From Collinsella aerofaciens (GTDB taxonomy: Bacteria; Actinomycetota; Coriobacteriia; Coriobacteriales; Coriobacteriaceae): a stretch of 64,000 bases of DNA. Position numbers and translations under genes: made by a program. The stretch covers positions 62,001 through 126,000 of the forward strand of contig NZ_JAHONA010000001.1 in the NCBI RefSeq assembly GCF_019131995.1, read 5' to 3'. The stretch's first letter is position 1; every line of letters starts with the position of its first letter. Shown here one piece after another: positions 51,476 to 63,998 of the stretch. The notes under the pieces were generated by a model. That model was not told the DNA's origin. It worked only from the letters and a program-made list of their open reading frames with translations, and did no database searches.

Positions 51476-52903
51476 TTAGGCCTCGACGGTGTCCAGGTCA
51501 AAGCCAAAGTAGCGGACCGCATTGTTGTAGCTGATGTCGCGCACGATACTGCCCAGCAGCTCCATGTCGGCCGGGTACTTGCCCTGCTCGACCCACTCGC
51601 CGATCACGCTGCACAGCACGCGACGGAAGTACTCGTGGCGCGGATAGGACAGGAAAGAGCGGGAGTCGGTAAGCATGCCCACAAAGTTGCCCAGGACGCC
51701 CTCGTTAGTCAGAGCCGTGAGTTGCTCGCGCATGCCGACCTCGTTGTCGTTGAACCACCAGGCGGAGCCGTTCTGGATCTTACCGGCGGTCGGAGCCTCC
51801 TGGAAGCAGCCCATGACGGTATCGATCATGGTGTTATCGATGGGGTTCAGGCTGTACAGAATGGTCTTGGGCAGGCCGCAGGTCTCCTGAATGGAGTTGA
51901 GGAAATCGGCAAGCTGGTCGGACGGCGTGTAGTTGGAGATGCAATCGTAGCCGGTATCGGGACCGAGCTTGGCAAACATGGCGCGGTTGTTGTCGCGCTT
52001 GCAGCCAAAGTGCAGCTGCATGGCCCAGCCCAGACGGACATACTCGCCGGCAACGAACTGCATAAAGGCAGTCTTGTACTTGAGGACCTCTTCCTCGGTA
52101 AGCGGCTCGGCAGCCAGACCCTTGGCAAAGATAGCCTCGATCTCGTCGGCGGTAGCCGGGACGTACATAACGTAGTCGAGTGCGTGGTCGGAGGCGCGGC
52201 AGCCCAGCTCGTGAGCAACGTCGTAGCGCTTGGAAATGGCAGCCTTCATGCCCTCAAAGTCGCTGACCTCAACGCCGGCAACCTCGGAAAGGTGCTTGCA
52301 GTAGTCGGCAAACTCCTGGCCGCGCTCGATGCGCAAAGCGGCATCGGGGCGCATGGCGGGAACGACCTGAACGTCAAAGCTGTCGTCGGCGGCAATCTTC
52401 TTGTGCCACTCAAAGCTGTCGGCGGGGTCGTCGGTAGTGCAGATCATGCGGACGTTGGACTGCTTGATCAGGTTACGGCAGGTAAAGCTAGCCTCAGCGA
52501 GCTTGGCGTTGGCAAGGTCCCAGACCTCCTGGGCAGTCTTGCCGTTGAGGACGCCCTCGTAGCCAAAGTAGCGCTTAAGCTCCAGGTGGCTCCACTCAAA
52601 GACGGGGTTGCCAACGCAGCGACCCAGGGTCTCGGCCCACTTTTGGAACTTCTCGCGAGCAGGGGCGTCGCCAGTGATAAAACGCTCGTCGACGCCGTTG
52701 GCACGCATCAGGCGCCACTTGTAGTGGTCGCCGCCCAGCCAAACCTCGGTGATGTTCTCGAAACGCTTGTCCTCCCAAATCTCCTTGGGAGAAATGTGGC
52801 AGTGATAGTCGACGATGGGCATGCCCTCGGCAAAGTTGTGGAACAGCTCCTCACCGGTCTTGGTGCTCAGCAGGAAATCCTGATCGTCCATAAAGTTTTT
52901 CAT
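51476..52903 (-). CDS. uxaC: Uronate isomerase
   Basis: 475 residues, TIM-barrel amidohydrolase-like. The metal site starts with VDYHCHISPKEI, followed by GHDRW-like and late Asp regions (HFGCKRDNNRAM; DSRSFLSYPRHEYFRRVL). It converts galacturonate to tagaturonate or glucuronate to fructuronate. First gene of uxaCBA, under two GTGAACGTTCAC operators. ATG 52903 has AAGGGG at spacing 7; the longer frame to 52972 is not supported. Confidence 0.95.
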   Translation of the reverse strand: MKNFMDDQDFLLSTKTGEELFHNFAEGMPIVDYHCHISPKEIWEDKRFENITEVWLGGDHYKWRLMRANGVDERFITGDAPAREKFQKWAETLGRCVGNPVFEWSHLELKRYFGYEGVLNGKTAQEVWDLANAKLAEASFTCRNLIKQSNVRMICTTDDPADSFEWHKKIAADDSFDVQVVPAMRPDAALRIERGQEFADYCKHLSEVAGVEVSDFEGMKAAISKRYDVAHELGCRASDHALDYVMYVPATADEIEAIFAKGLAAEPLTEEEVLKYKTAFMQFVAGEYVRLGWAMQLHFGCKRDNNRAMFAKLGPDTGYDCISNYTPSDQLADFLNSIQETCGLPKTILYSLNPIDNTMIDTVMGCFQEAPTAGKIQNGSAWWFNDNEVGMREQLTALTNEGVLGNFVGMLTDSRSFLSYPRHEYFRRVLCSVIGEWVEQGKYPADMELLGSIVRDISYNNAVRYFGFDLDTVEA

Positions 52904-52955
52904 CAAACAGCCCCTTTGCTGGCAACGCGGGCGCACGGCGCGCTCGTTATCCTTT

Positions 52956-53009
52956 AGGTGAACGTTCACCATACTAATCCATTACGACTCAAAAGGTGAA
53001 CGTTCACCT
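52956..53009. promoter_or_regulatory. Paired GTGAACGTTCAC operators of uxaCBA
   Basis: AGGTGAACGTTCACC at 52956-52970 and AGGTGAACGTTCACCT at 52994-53009 are full palindromes 38 bp apart; a half-site GGTGAACGGT follows at 53021. The LacI regulator at 53364 is the nearest candidate binder. Confidence 0.8.
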
Positions 53010-53139
53010 AACAACCATGGGGTGAACGGTAGGTTTTGCCCGTTCAACGGTTGCCGGAGCTGTGACTTGCATGCATTGCGGACCGGTTGGCGTCCCCGAA
53101 CACCGAACTTGAGCGCTTTTGCTCAGGTGGGTCATGTCC

Positions 53140-53338
53140 CGACGTACATTTTTGGGAGTATTCAGCATTGGAGCGCGCCGTGCGCCATCCTCAGCGTCCT
53201 ATTTGGAACGCAGATAGCGCCCGATCGGCATAAAAAGTGCCCCCGATGGCAAATTACGCCATCGGGGGCACTTAAAACAATCGTTCTGCACCTCATTCAG
53301 GGCATGCCAATGCTGAATACTCCCAAAAATGCACGTCG
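53140..53338. repeat. 199 bp element with 32 bp terminal inverted repeats (MITE-like)
   Basis: Left arm 53140-53171 and right arm 53307-53338 match at 31 of 32 positions; both hold TTTTTGGGAGTATTCAGC. A strong hairpin (53235-53273) sits inside. There is no coding sequence. It fills the gap between uxaC's operators and the end of the LacI gene. Confidence 0.65.
53235..53273 (-). terminator. Terminator-like hairpin for the LacI gene
   Basis: A perfect 16 bp stem AAGTGCCCCCGATGGC / GCCATCGGGGGCACTT, loop AAATTAC, followed on the minus strand by TTTTTATG. It lies within the inverted-repeat element, so the element supplies the terminator. Confidence 0.85.
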
Positions 53339-53363
53339 CAAGAGGGGGTACCTGCTCAATCGG

Positions 53364-54443
53364 CTAAATACCCGCAAGTTCGCAGTAGCGGTCGACATTG
53401 CTGGCAAATACCATCTCGACGGCACCCTTCTGGACGGGCACCGTCGGGGTCCTTCCCCACAGCAGATAATCGCCCAGTGTCTTGGCGCCGCGATACGCCA
53501 GGCTCGTCGGGTCCTTATAGACAATATTGGTAAAGATACCGCGGCGCAAGGCCAGGGCGCTTTCGGGAAACAGGTCGTTGCCGATCACCATGACCCGACC
53601 GGCCTTGCCGGTCGAGACGAGCGCGTCGGCAACCACTTCGGAACCAACGGCAAAAACGCTACAGATAAGTTCGGGGGCGTCCGGCGCACTCAAGCGCTTT
53701 TCGAGCTCATGCTCGAGTTGTTTGACTTGCGCATGGGCACCTGCAAGATCCTCAACCTGCCATGGAATATCACGTTCGCGCAGGTAATTGTGGAAGGCGC
53801 GGGCGGTTAGATAGTGCGAATCGGTATATGGGTCGCCTGTCAAAAGGAGCACGCGGGCGTCGGCCCCAGAAGCATGGACCAGGTTTGCCGCCTGCTCGGC
53901 CATAAGGCTGCCTGCCGTCGAATAATCGGCCAAGCTCGCACCCAAACGATTCAAATGCGGACGGTCGCCGTCGACAAGCTCAATCGTCACGCCCGCCTCG
54001 GCGATCTGCCCCAAAAGCTCAGTCGCACGATCGTCGCCCGGCGCATAGGCGAGCAAGCCATCAATCTTCTCGCCCACCTGCAGACGCTCGTCGATTTGCT
54101 CGAGTGCATCAGCGTAGCCGCCCACGCCAAATTCAACGCGCTCAACCGTAATGCCCCGGTCGATGACCTCCTGTTCAAAGCGATTGCAGCCTTCCCACAG
54201 GTAACGGAAAAAGTACGCTCCTTCGCGCGATGCGCGGGGCAGGCAAAACACCAGATTGATATCCTTGCGGCGCAGGCTTGAGGCACTTGTGTTGCGGTGA
54301 TAGCCCATGGCCTCGGCCTTAGCGTTCACCTTGGCGCGCACGGATTCGCTCACGCCGGCCTTTCCCGTCAGAGCCTTGTGCACGGTATTGATGGAAACGC
54401 CAAGCTCGGCGGCTATGTCCTTCATGGTTACGCGAGCGCTCAT
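53364..54443 (-). CDS. LacI family regulator, probable regulator of the uronate/pectin genes
   Basis: 359 residues. HTH VTMKDIAAELGVSINTVHKA, hinge NTSASSLRRKDINLVFCLP and a periplasmic-binding-like effector domain with long substrate-binding features (LLAYAPGDDRATELLG; VMVIGNDLFPESALAL). It lies beside uxaC and is the nearest LacI protein to the GTGAACGTTCAC sites found at six loci in the window, so it is the best candidate repressor. GGAG precedes the ATG at 54443. The effector is unknown (a uronate or KDG would fit). Confidence 0.85.
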   Translation of the reverse strand: MSARVTMKDIAAELGVSINTVHKALTGKAGVSESVRAKVNAKAEAMGYHRNTSASSLRRKDINLVFCLPRASREGAYFFRYLWEGCNRFEQEVIDRGITVERVEFGVGGYADALEQIDERLQVGEKIDGLLAYAPGDDRATELLGQIAEAGVTIELVDGDRPHLNRLGASLADYSTAGSLMAEQAANLVHASGADARVLLLTGDPYTDSHYLTARAFHNYLRERDIPWQVEDLAGAHAQVKQLEHELEKRLSAPDAPELICSVFAVGSEVVADALVSTGKAGRVMVIGNDLFPESALALRRGIFTNIVYKDPTSLAYRGAKTLGDYLLWGRTPTVPVQKGAVEMVFASNVDRYCELAGI

Positions 54444-54587
54444 GCGGTTACTCCGTTATAGATAAGTTGCCAATTAATAGTCCAGTTAACGATACCCCAA
54501 AAATACTCTTCGACTCGCCGTGCTCTCCCTCAAATGCACAAAGCGCCCCGCGAACGGATGCCCGCGGAGTGCTTGGATGTCCGGACC

Positions 54588-54788
54588 TTATTTGATACCG
54601 CGACCCAAGTCTTCGGCGATTTTGTCTACGCCCTTAAGTGCAGCGCACGTCTTTTTGTTGGAGCAATGCCCCGTGCAAACGCCACCCTGAGCGCAGTCGG
54701 CGCAGGTGCCCTTGCGGTAGATGCGCACGCACACGGCGACAAACGCAACGCCGATAACAGCCAGTACAACAATATCGATAGGTGCCAT
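54588..54788 (-). CDS. FeoB-associated Cys-rich membrane protein
   Basis: 66 residues: one N-terminal helix (IDIVVLAVIGVAFVAVCVRI), then a Cys cluster (CADCAQGGVCTGHCSNKKTC) as in the small P-rich/Cys-rich proteins found with feoB. Its role in ferrous iron uptake is not established. It lies 175 bases after the feoB stop behind GAGGAGG, after feoB's own terminator, so it is probably transcribed separately. Confidence 0.75.
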   Translation of the reverse strand: MAPIDIVVLAVIGVAFVAVCVRIYRKGTCADCAQGGVCTGHCSNKKTCAALKGVDKIAEDLGRGIK

Positions 54789-54905
54789 AGCAAGCCTCCT
54801 CTAGTTAACCATCACTTACTTTACCCCATTCTCCACCTACCAAAAAGGGACAGGTTTATTTTGGTTGGTTTTATCTGCGGAAACGCCACATCTCTCCCAC
54901 CAAAA

Positions 54906-54934
54906 AGCCCGGGTATCGCGAAGATACCCGGGCT
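54906..54934 (-). terminator. Terminator of feoAAB
   Basis: AGCCCGGGTATC / GATACCCGGGCT, 12 bp perfect stem with 5-base loop, then TTTTGG on the minus strand. Confidence 0.88.
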
Positions 54935-54963
54935 CGTGGAAAGGGGCTAATCCTTATTTGGAC

Positions 54964-57291
54964 TTAAGCGGAAACTGCGGCGGAAGCGGTGTTGGTCTCG
55001 TCCTCGTCCGTCCAAGCGTGCTTGGGCATGGGACGAAAGATCTGGAAGAGCATCGCAACCAGCAGAACGATGGCTACAACCGTCCAAATACCAAACTGGC
55101 CAAGGACAAGCAGGTTGTAGAACTGGTTGATGAACAGGCCAATGACCCAGGCAAAGGCGCACTCGTAACCGATGGCGATCGCAGTCCACTTGCCGGAATC
55201 CATCTGGTTGCGGATGGTACCCATGGCGGCAAAGCACGGGGCGCACAGCAGGTTGAACGCGCCAAAGGCAACGCAAGCGCCCATGGTCGGGAACATGCCG
55301 GCGAACGCGGTCCACAGGCTCGGGTCAGTCTCGGCGGCGTCGGCCACGGACAGCAGCGAACCGGCGGTGGCGACGACGTTCTCCTTGGCGACAAGGCCAG
55401 AGACAGTCAGCGCAGTTGCCTGCCAGGTGCTAAAGCCGAGCGGGGCGAAGATCCAGGCAACCAGGTTGCCCAGCATGGCGAGCACGGAGTAGTCCATGAA
55501 CTCCTCGGGGATGCCTTCCATCGCAGGCAGGAAGCCAAAGGAGCCGTTGTAGCTACCAAAGTTGGACAGGAACCAAACCACGACAGTGGACGCGAAGATG
55601 ACCGTGCCGGCCTTCTTGATAAAGGCCCAGCAGCGCTCCCACACGTGCAGCGCCCAAGAGCGGATCGCCGGGAAGTGGTAGGCGGGAAGCTCCATAACGA
55701 ACGGCGTCGGGCGACCGGCGAAGAGCTTGGTCTTCTTGAGCATCAGACCCGAGCCGATGACGGCAAAGACACCCAGGAAGTAGAAGAGCGGGCTGATCCA
55801 CGCGGCGGTAGTGGAAGAATCGCCGATGATGGAGCCCATGAGCAGAGCGATGATCGGCAGCTTAGCGCCACAGGGGATGAACGTGGTGGTCATGACCGTC
55901 ATGCGGCGGTCCTTCTCGTTCTCGATGGTCTTGGTGGCCATGACGCCAGGGACGCCGCAGCCCGAGGACACGAGCATGGGGATGAAGGACTTACCGGACA
56001 GGCCAAAGCGGCGGAACACGCGGTCCATGATGAAGGCGACGCGGGCCATATAGCCGCAGTCCTCCAGGAAGGACAGCATGACGAACAGCAGGAACATCTG
56101 CGGCACAAAGCCAAAGATGGCACCCAGGCCGCCGACGATACCGTCACAGACGAGCGAGTCGACCAGGCCACCGTCCTCGGTGCCGCCCGCCACGAGGGCA
56201 TCGTGCACCATAGTGGTAATACCCGGAACATACGGACCATACTGAGCCGGATCGACCGAATCAGCATCGTCGCCCGCAGCCTCGACGGCTGCGTCGTAGG
56301 CATCGCGGCCCTGACCGAGCACGTACCAGCCGTCGGTGCCGAAGAGCTGGTCGTTGGTGAAGTCCGTCACCGTGCCACCCAAGGTGGAAACGGCGATGTA
56401 GTACACGCAGAACATGATGACGACAAAAATCGGCAGGCCCAGGATACGGTTGGTAACCACGCGGTCGATCTTCTCGGAGGTGCTCATCTTGGCCGGGGCC
56501 TTGGTGAGGCACTCGTCGATGATGTGCGCGATCACGCCGTAGCGCTCACCGGTGATGATGGACTCGGCGTCGTCATCGCAATCCTGCTCGCACTGGGCGA
56601 CCAGCTGCTCTACGCGAGCAGCCTTCTCCTTGGTGAGGTTGATGAGCTTGCAGGCATCCGCATCGCGCTCGAACAGCTTGACGGCATAGTAGCGGCGCTT
56701 GTTGGCGGGAACGCTTGCCGGCAGGTTGTTCTCGATGTGCGTCAGGACATCCTCGATGGAGGAATCAAACTTGTGCTCGGGCACCTGACCCTTAGAAGCA
56801 GCGGACTGCTTAACCTGGTCGAAGAGCTCCTTGATGCCCTTGTTCTTAAGAGCGGAGATCATCATAACCGGGCAGCCGAGCTTCTTGGAAAGCTTGTCAA
56901 TGTCGATCTTGTCGCCATTCTTCTCGACCAGGTCGGCCATGTTGAGGGCAACGACCACGGGCAGGCCGGTCTCGATGACCTGAAGCGCCAGGTACAGGTT
57001 GCGCTCGAGGTTGGTGGCGTCGACCACCTGGACGACAACATCGGGCTCGCCGCTCATGAGGTAATCGCGCGAGCATTGCTCCTCGGGGCTGTAGGGGGAA
57101 AGCGAGTAGATGCCAGGGAGGTCCGTGATGGTAACGTTCTTGTCGCTTAGGAGCTTGGCTTCCTTTTTCTCAACCGTGACGCCGGGCCAGTTGCCAACGT
57201 AGCCGTTGGCGCCGGTGATCAGGTTGAAAAGCGTGGTCTTGCCGCAGTTGGGGTTACCCGCCAGCGCGACATGGATCTGAGAATCCGCCAT
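54964..57291 (-). CDS. feoB: Ferrous iron transporter FeoB
   Basis: 775 residues. The N-terminal G domain has G1 GNPNCGKTT (12-20), G3 DLPGIYSLSPYSPEE and G4 LNMADL. A GDI-like helical part follows, then a membrane domain with the two Gate motifs (SSGCGVPGVMATKTIENEKD; CVAFGAFNLLCAPCFAAMGT). It imports Fe2+ driven or gated by GTP. It follows the two feoA genes with a metal-regulator-like palindrome in between. Confidence 0.96.
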   Translation of the reverse strand: MADSQIHVALAGNPNCGKTTLFNLITGANGYVGNWPGVTVEKKEAKLLSDKNVTITDLPGIYSLSPYSPEEQCSRDYLMSGEPDVVVQVVDATNLERNLYLALQVIETGLPVVVALNMADLVEKNGDKIDIDKLSKKLGCPVMMISALKNKGIKELFDQVKQSAASKGQVPEHKFDSSIEDVLTHIENNLPASVPANKRRYYAVKLFERDADACKLINLTKEKAARVEQLVAQCEQDCDDDAESIITGERYGVIAHIIDECLTKAPAKMSTSEKIDRVVTNRILGLPIFVVIMFCVYYIAVSTLGGTVTDFTNDQLFGTDGWYVLGQGRDAYDAAVEAAGDDADSVDPAQYGPYVPGITTMVHDALVAGGTEDGGLVDSLVCDGIVGGLGAIFGFVPQMFLLFVMLSFLEDCGYMARVAFIMDRVFRRFGLSGKSFIPMLVSSGCGVPGVMATKTIENEKDRRMTVMTTTFIPCGAKLPIIALLMGSIIGDSSTTAAWISPLFYFLGVFAVIGSGLMLKKTKLFAGRPTPFVMELPAYHFPAIRSWALHVWERCWAFIKKAGTVIFASTVVVWFLSNFGSYNGSFGFLPAMEGIPEEFMDYSVLAMLGNLVAWIFAPLGFSTWQATALTVSGLVAKENVVATAGSLLSVADAAETDPSLWTAFAGMFPTMGACVAFGAFNLLCAPCFAAMGTIRNQMDSGKWTAIAIGYECAFAWVIGLFINQFYNLLVLGQFGIWTVVAIVLLVAMLFQIFRPMPKHAWTDEDETNTASAAVSA

Positions 57292-57365
57292 TCAATCCTT
57301 CTTCCTTGTGTGCCTGCGCTGCTTTCTCCGCGCAGGCTGGATAATGTGCTTCAAAGATGCTGCAT

Positions 57366-57387
57366 TAAGTTAGAAAAACCTAACTTT
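57366..57387. promoter_or_regulatory. DtxR/IdeR-type palindrome between feoA and feoB
   Basis: TTAAGTTAG and CTAACTTTA flank AAAAAC, resembling AGTTAG-n-CTAACT metalloregulator boxes. It sits 75 bp upstream of feoB and may give feoB its own iron-controlled promoter. Confidence 0.5.
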
Positions 57388-57414
57388 ATCTGCAGAAATA
57401 TACGTCGCAAGCCC

Positions 57415-57636
57415 TTACTGGACCTCGACGACGGCCGCCTCCTCCTTGCGGATGGAAAGCTCGTAGCCGCGCACGTTGATCTCGACCGGATCACCGAGCG
57501 GCGCGACCTTCACGACCTTGAACGAAGTGCCCTTGATGAGCCCCAGGTCCATAAGGTGGCGGCGAAGCGCACCCTCACCGTGAAGCTTGACGATGGTGGA
57601 GCTCTCGCCCACCTTAACGTCACCCAACGTCTTCAT
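57415..57636 (-). CDS. feoA: FeoA family protein (second copy)
   Basis: 73 residues, SH3-like FeoA fold (VKVGESSTIVKLHGEGALRR; DLGLIKGTSFKVVKVAPLGD; PVEINVRGYELSIRKEEA). It supports FeoB-mediated uptake. It lies 39 bases after the first FeoA gene, with AAAGGGGG before ATG 57636. Confidence 0.92.
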   Translation of the reverse strand: MKTLGDVKVGESSTIVKLHGEGALRRHLMDLGLIKGTSFKVVKVAPLGDPVEINVRGYELSIRKEEAAVVEVQ

Positions 57637-57675
57637 TTACTTGTCCCCCTTTCGGTTTTTATCAAATGCTGCAGA

Positions 57676-57918
57676 CTAACCGACAGTCATGATGTGCATG
57701 GCAACCTTGGAATCGATGCCAAAGCGTGCGCCCAGCACCGTGACGATGATATTGGCGCCACTCGAGCTCACCACGTGGATTTCGTTGCCCTCGACAAAGC
57801 CGAGGTCCTTGAGGTGGTGTTTCATGTCCTCATTGCCCTTTACACGAGACACGCGCACGGTTTCACCCGCTTTTACCATCGAAAGCGGCATGGCCGGCAT
57901 CTGCGGTCCGCAAGACAT
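57676..57918 (-). CDS. feoA: FeoA family protein (first copy)
   Basis: 80 residues, the same fold but a longer N-terminus with Cys-Gly-Pro (MSCGPQMPAMPLSMVKAGET) and HHLKDLGFVEGNEIHVVSSS. The two copies are only distantly alike, so this is not a recent duplication. First gene of the feo operon; GGAG precedes ATG 57918. Confidence 0.9.
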   Translation of the reverse strand: MSCGPQMPAMPLSMVKAGETVRVSRVKGNEDMKHHLKDLGFVEGNEIHVVSSSGANIIVTVLGARFGIDSKVAMHIMTVG

Positions 57919-57961
57919 GAGTGAGCTCCTAACGTCAGTTCGTCCTCAACATCGACGCGAT

Positions 57962-58015
57962 AAAAGTTAACCACGTCTATGTTCGCTTTAGTAAACTAGC
58001 ACGTGGTTAACTTTT
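57962..58015. promoter_or_regulatory. Inverted repeat in the feo promoter region
   Basis: AAAAGTTAACCACGT and ACGTGGTTAACTTTT, 15 bp arms with a 24 bp centre, 45 bp upstream of the first feoA start. Candidate iron-regulator binding region or paired operator. Confidence 0.5.
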
Positions 58016-58067
58016 TGGAAAGGGTCCGCATTCAGATTTCGAAAAAGTTTCCTATACGAAACAAAAA

Positions 58068-58098
58068 GGCGCGGCAAAGAGCCGTCCTTTGCCGCGCC
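58068..58098 (-). terminator. Terminator of the HPr-like gene
   Basis: GGCGCGGCAAAG / CTTTGCCGCGCC perfect stem, then TTTTTGTTT on the minus strand. Confidence 0.88.
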
Positions 58099-58107
58099 CC
58101 GTCATGC

Positions 58108-58356
58108 TTAAAGCGAGAGGTTTCTAATCGACGTAACGCAGGAAGCCTCATCCACGCCCGAAACGCGGAAGATGATGTCCTCGCCGCACTCGCCGTAGAG
58201 AGCCATGAGGCCCATAACGTCGCGACCGTCGGTATGACGGTCACCGATGCTGACCGACACGTCGCTACGATGCTTGGCAATGATGTCATAGAGCAACGCA
58301 ACCGGGCGGGCATGTAGTCCCAACGGATCTTTAATCGTCTTTGTAAACTCGACCAT
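58108..58356 (-). CDS. HPr family phosphocarrier with Asp at position 46
   Basis: 82 residues, HPr fold. The PTS phosphorylation site is intact as DPLGLHARPV (His15). The usual regulatory Ser46 in the S-I-M-G context is Asp46 in GRDVMGLMA, so HPr kinase could not phosphorylate it, and the charge mimics phospho-Ser. It may be the general PTS HPr or a regulatory homologue. No other PTS gene is near. ATG 58356 has GGAGGGGAC upstream; the frame to 58380 is a longer alternative. Confidence 0.85.
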   Translation of the reverse strand: MVEFTKTIKDPLGLHARPVALLYDIIAKHRSDVSVSIGDRHTDGRDVMGLMALYGECGEDIIFRVSGVDEASCVTSIRNLSL

Positions 58357-58454
58357 GTCCCCTCCCACGACATCGCACATTCGGCCGGCAAAACCCAGCC
58401 ACGTGGTAGTTATTGTAGCGTTAGATGCTTGTCGAGAGCCCCTCCGGATACCCC

Positions 58455-58674
58455 GTGGTCAAAAAGTGGCAAATATGAGTACTGTCACCAATTTAGTAGC
58501 AGCAAAATCGAGAGCAAATTGCCTACTTTGAGCGATTCGAAGAGGTTGAAAGCCGTCAAACGCCCTTTAAAGGGGGTTAGATAAATTGATTTTGAGTCCA
58601 TTTTTGCTCAAAACCGGCCGATAGATATGACACCTCTTTTGCAACAGTACTCATATTTGGCATTTTTTGACCAC
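58455..58674. repeat. 220 bp element with 31 bp terminal inverted repeats (MITE-like)
   Basis: Left arm 58455-58485 and right arm 58644-58674 match at 29 of 31 positions, both with CAAATATGAGTACTGT. The interior is AT-rich and non-coding. It occupies the gap between HPr and the permease; the arms differ from those of the elements at 1339 and 53140. Confidence 0.65.
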
Positions 58675-58703
58675 AAGGTCCAAAACCATGCCCCAAAACA
58701 CAA

Positions 58704-58731
58704 AAGGAGGGGCCTCGTAAGGCCCCTCCTT
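58704..58731 (-). terminator. Terminator of the permease gene
   Basis: AAGGAGGGGCC / GGCCCCTCCTT with loop TCGTAA; TTGTGTTTT follows on the minus strand. Confidence 0.85.
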
Positions 58732-58778
58732 AGGAAAGGGAATCGATTTATTCCACAGCCGTAGATTAATCCTAGCCG

Positions 58779-60254
<1,476 letters not shown>

Positions 60255-60395
60255 TCATCTATTAAATGTCATCTAAACCCGTCCGAGCTGCAAGTGCAAA
60301 CACGGACGGTGCACCTGCTAAGGGGAATGGGGAAAAGGGAGTCAACAAAGCCATCCCCCTTAACGGCGCGAAGCAAACGTCCAGGCGGACGAATA

Positions 60396-60851
60396 CTACT
60401 TGTTGGGGAAGGAATATCCTTCAACCGTCACGTGCAGTACCACGACGCGGGGATCCGCGGCATCAGCCACGACACGGTAGGCCTCGTCGATCTCGACGAC
60501 GGCAACGCCGCCGGCAGGAATCGTCACGGTCTCCCCCGCTCCCTCAAAGCGCTCACGATCGTCGATATCGCTGTAGGCGCGCGTACAGGTAAGATCGGCC
60601 TTAGAAGCCACCTCGACAGTCAGGTCGCCGTCGAGCGGGGCGAGCACGGCATGATAGCGACGGTGACCGACCAGATCGGCGGTAGCGGCCTCGTGGGCGT
60701 TCACCCACCAATACACCAACGAGTCGCCGATGGAGTAAGCCACGTCGTGCTGCAGGTCGGCAACACCATCGAGCGCCTGTCCGGTACGCATCCACTTCTT
60801 GACGGACTTCATCTGAGCGTCGAAATCGGCGCGCGAGTTAAAGACATGCAT
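60396..60851 (-). CDS. YhcH/YjgK/YiaL family protein, EbgC-like
   Basis: 151 residues of the DUF386 cupin-like family (AVLAPLDGDLTVEVASKADL; ETVTIPAGGVAVVEIDEAYR). In E. coli a member, EbgC, is the second subunit of the Ebg beta-galactosidase, and the gene here follows a GH2 enzyme in the same order with only 3 bases between; AAGGAGG lies inside the lacZ end. Whether the two proteins form a complex is inferred. Confidence 0.85.
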   Translation of the reverse strand: MHVFNSRADFDAQMKSVKKWMRTGQALDGVADLQHDVAYSIGDSLVYWWVNAHEAATADLVGHRRYHAVLAPLDGDLTVEVASKADLTCTRAYSDIDDRERFEGAGETVTIPAGGVAVVEIDEAYRVVADAADPRVVVLHVTVEGYSFPNK

Positions 60852-60854
60852 GAC

Positions 60855-63878
<3,024 letters not shown>

Positions 63879-63895
63879 TCATCGTAGTGATTCTT

Positions 63896-63998
63896 GTGCA
63901 ACCGGTTGTCCTTATCTTACGGGCGATGCAAAAAACTGTGCAACCGGTTGTCCGCTGAACGGTCGATTTCGCCGGATTAACGGTGCAACCGGTTGTAC
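63896..63998 (-). promoter_or_regulatory. beta-galactosidase promoter with three LacI-type operators
   Basis: GTGCAACCGGTTGTCC occurs at 63896-63911 and 63938-63953, and GTGCAACCGGTTGTAC at 63983-63998, 42 and 45 bp apart. On the minus strand TTGCAC (63943-63938) and TAAGAT (63919-63914), 18 bp apart, form the promoter overlapping the middle operator; the first operator covers the transcription start. Confidence 0.8.

Noticed and set aside
54539-54573. Terminator of the Cys-rich FeoB-associated gene
   Set aside because: The stem has a mismatch and only a weak T-run, so it was not listed as a feature.
60279-60309. Terminator of the ebgC-like gene
   Set aside because: A 7 bp stem with a 17-base loop and a poor T-run; too weak to claim.
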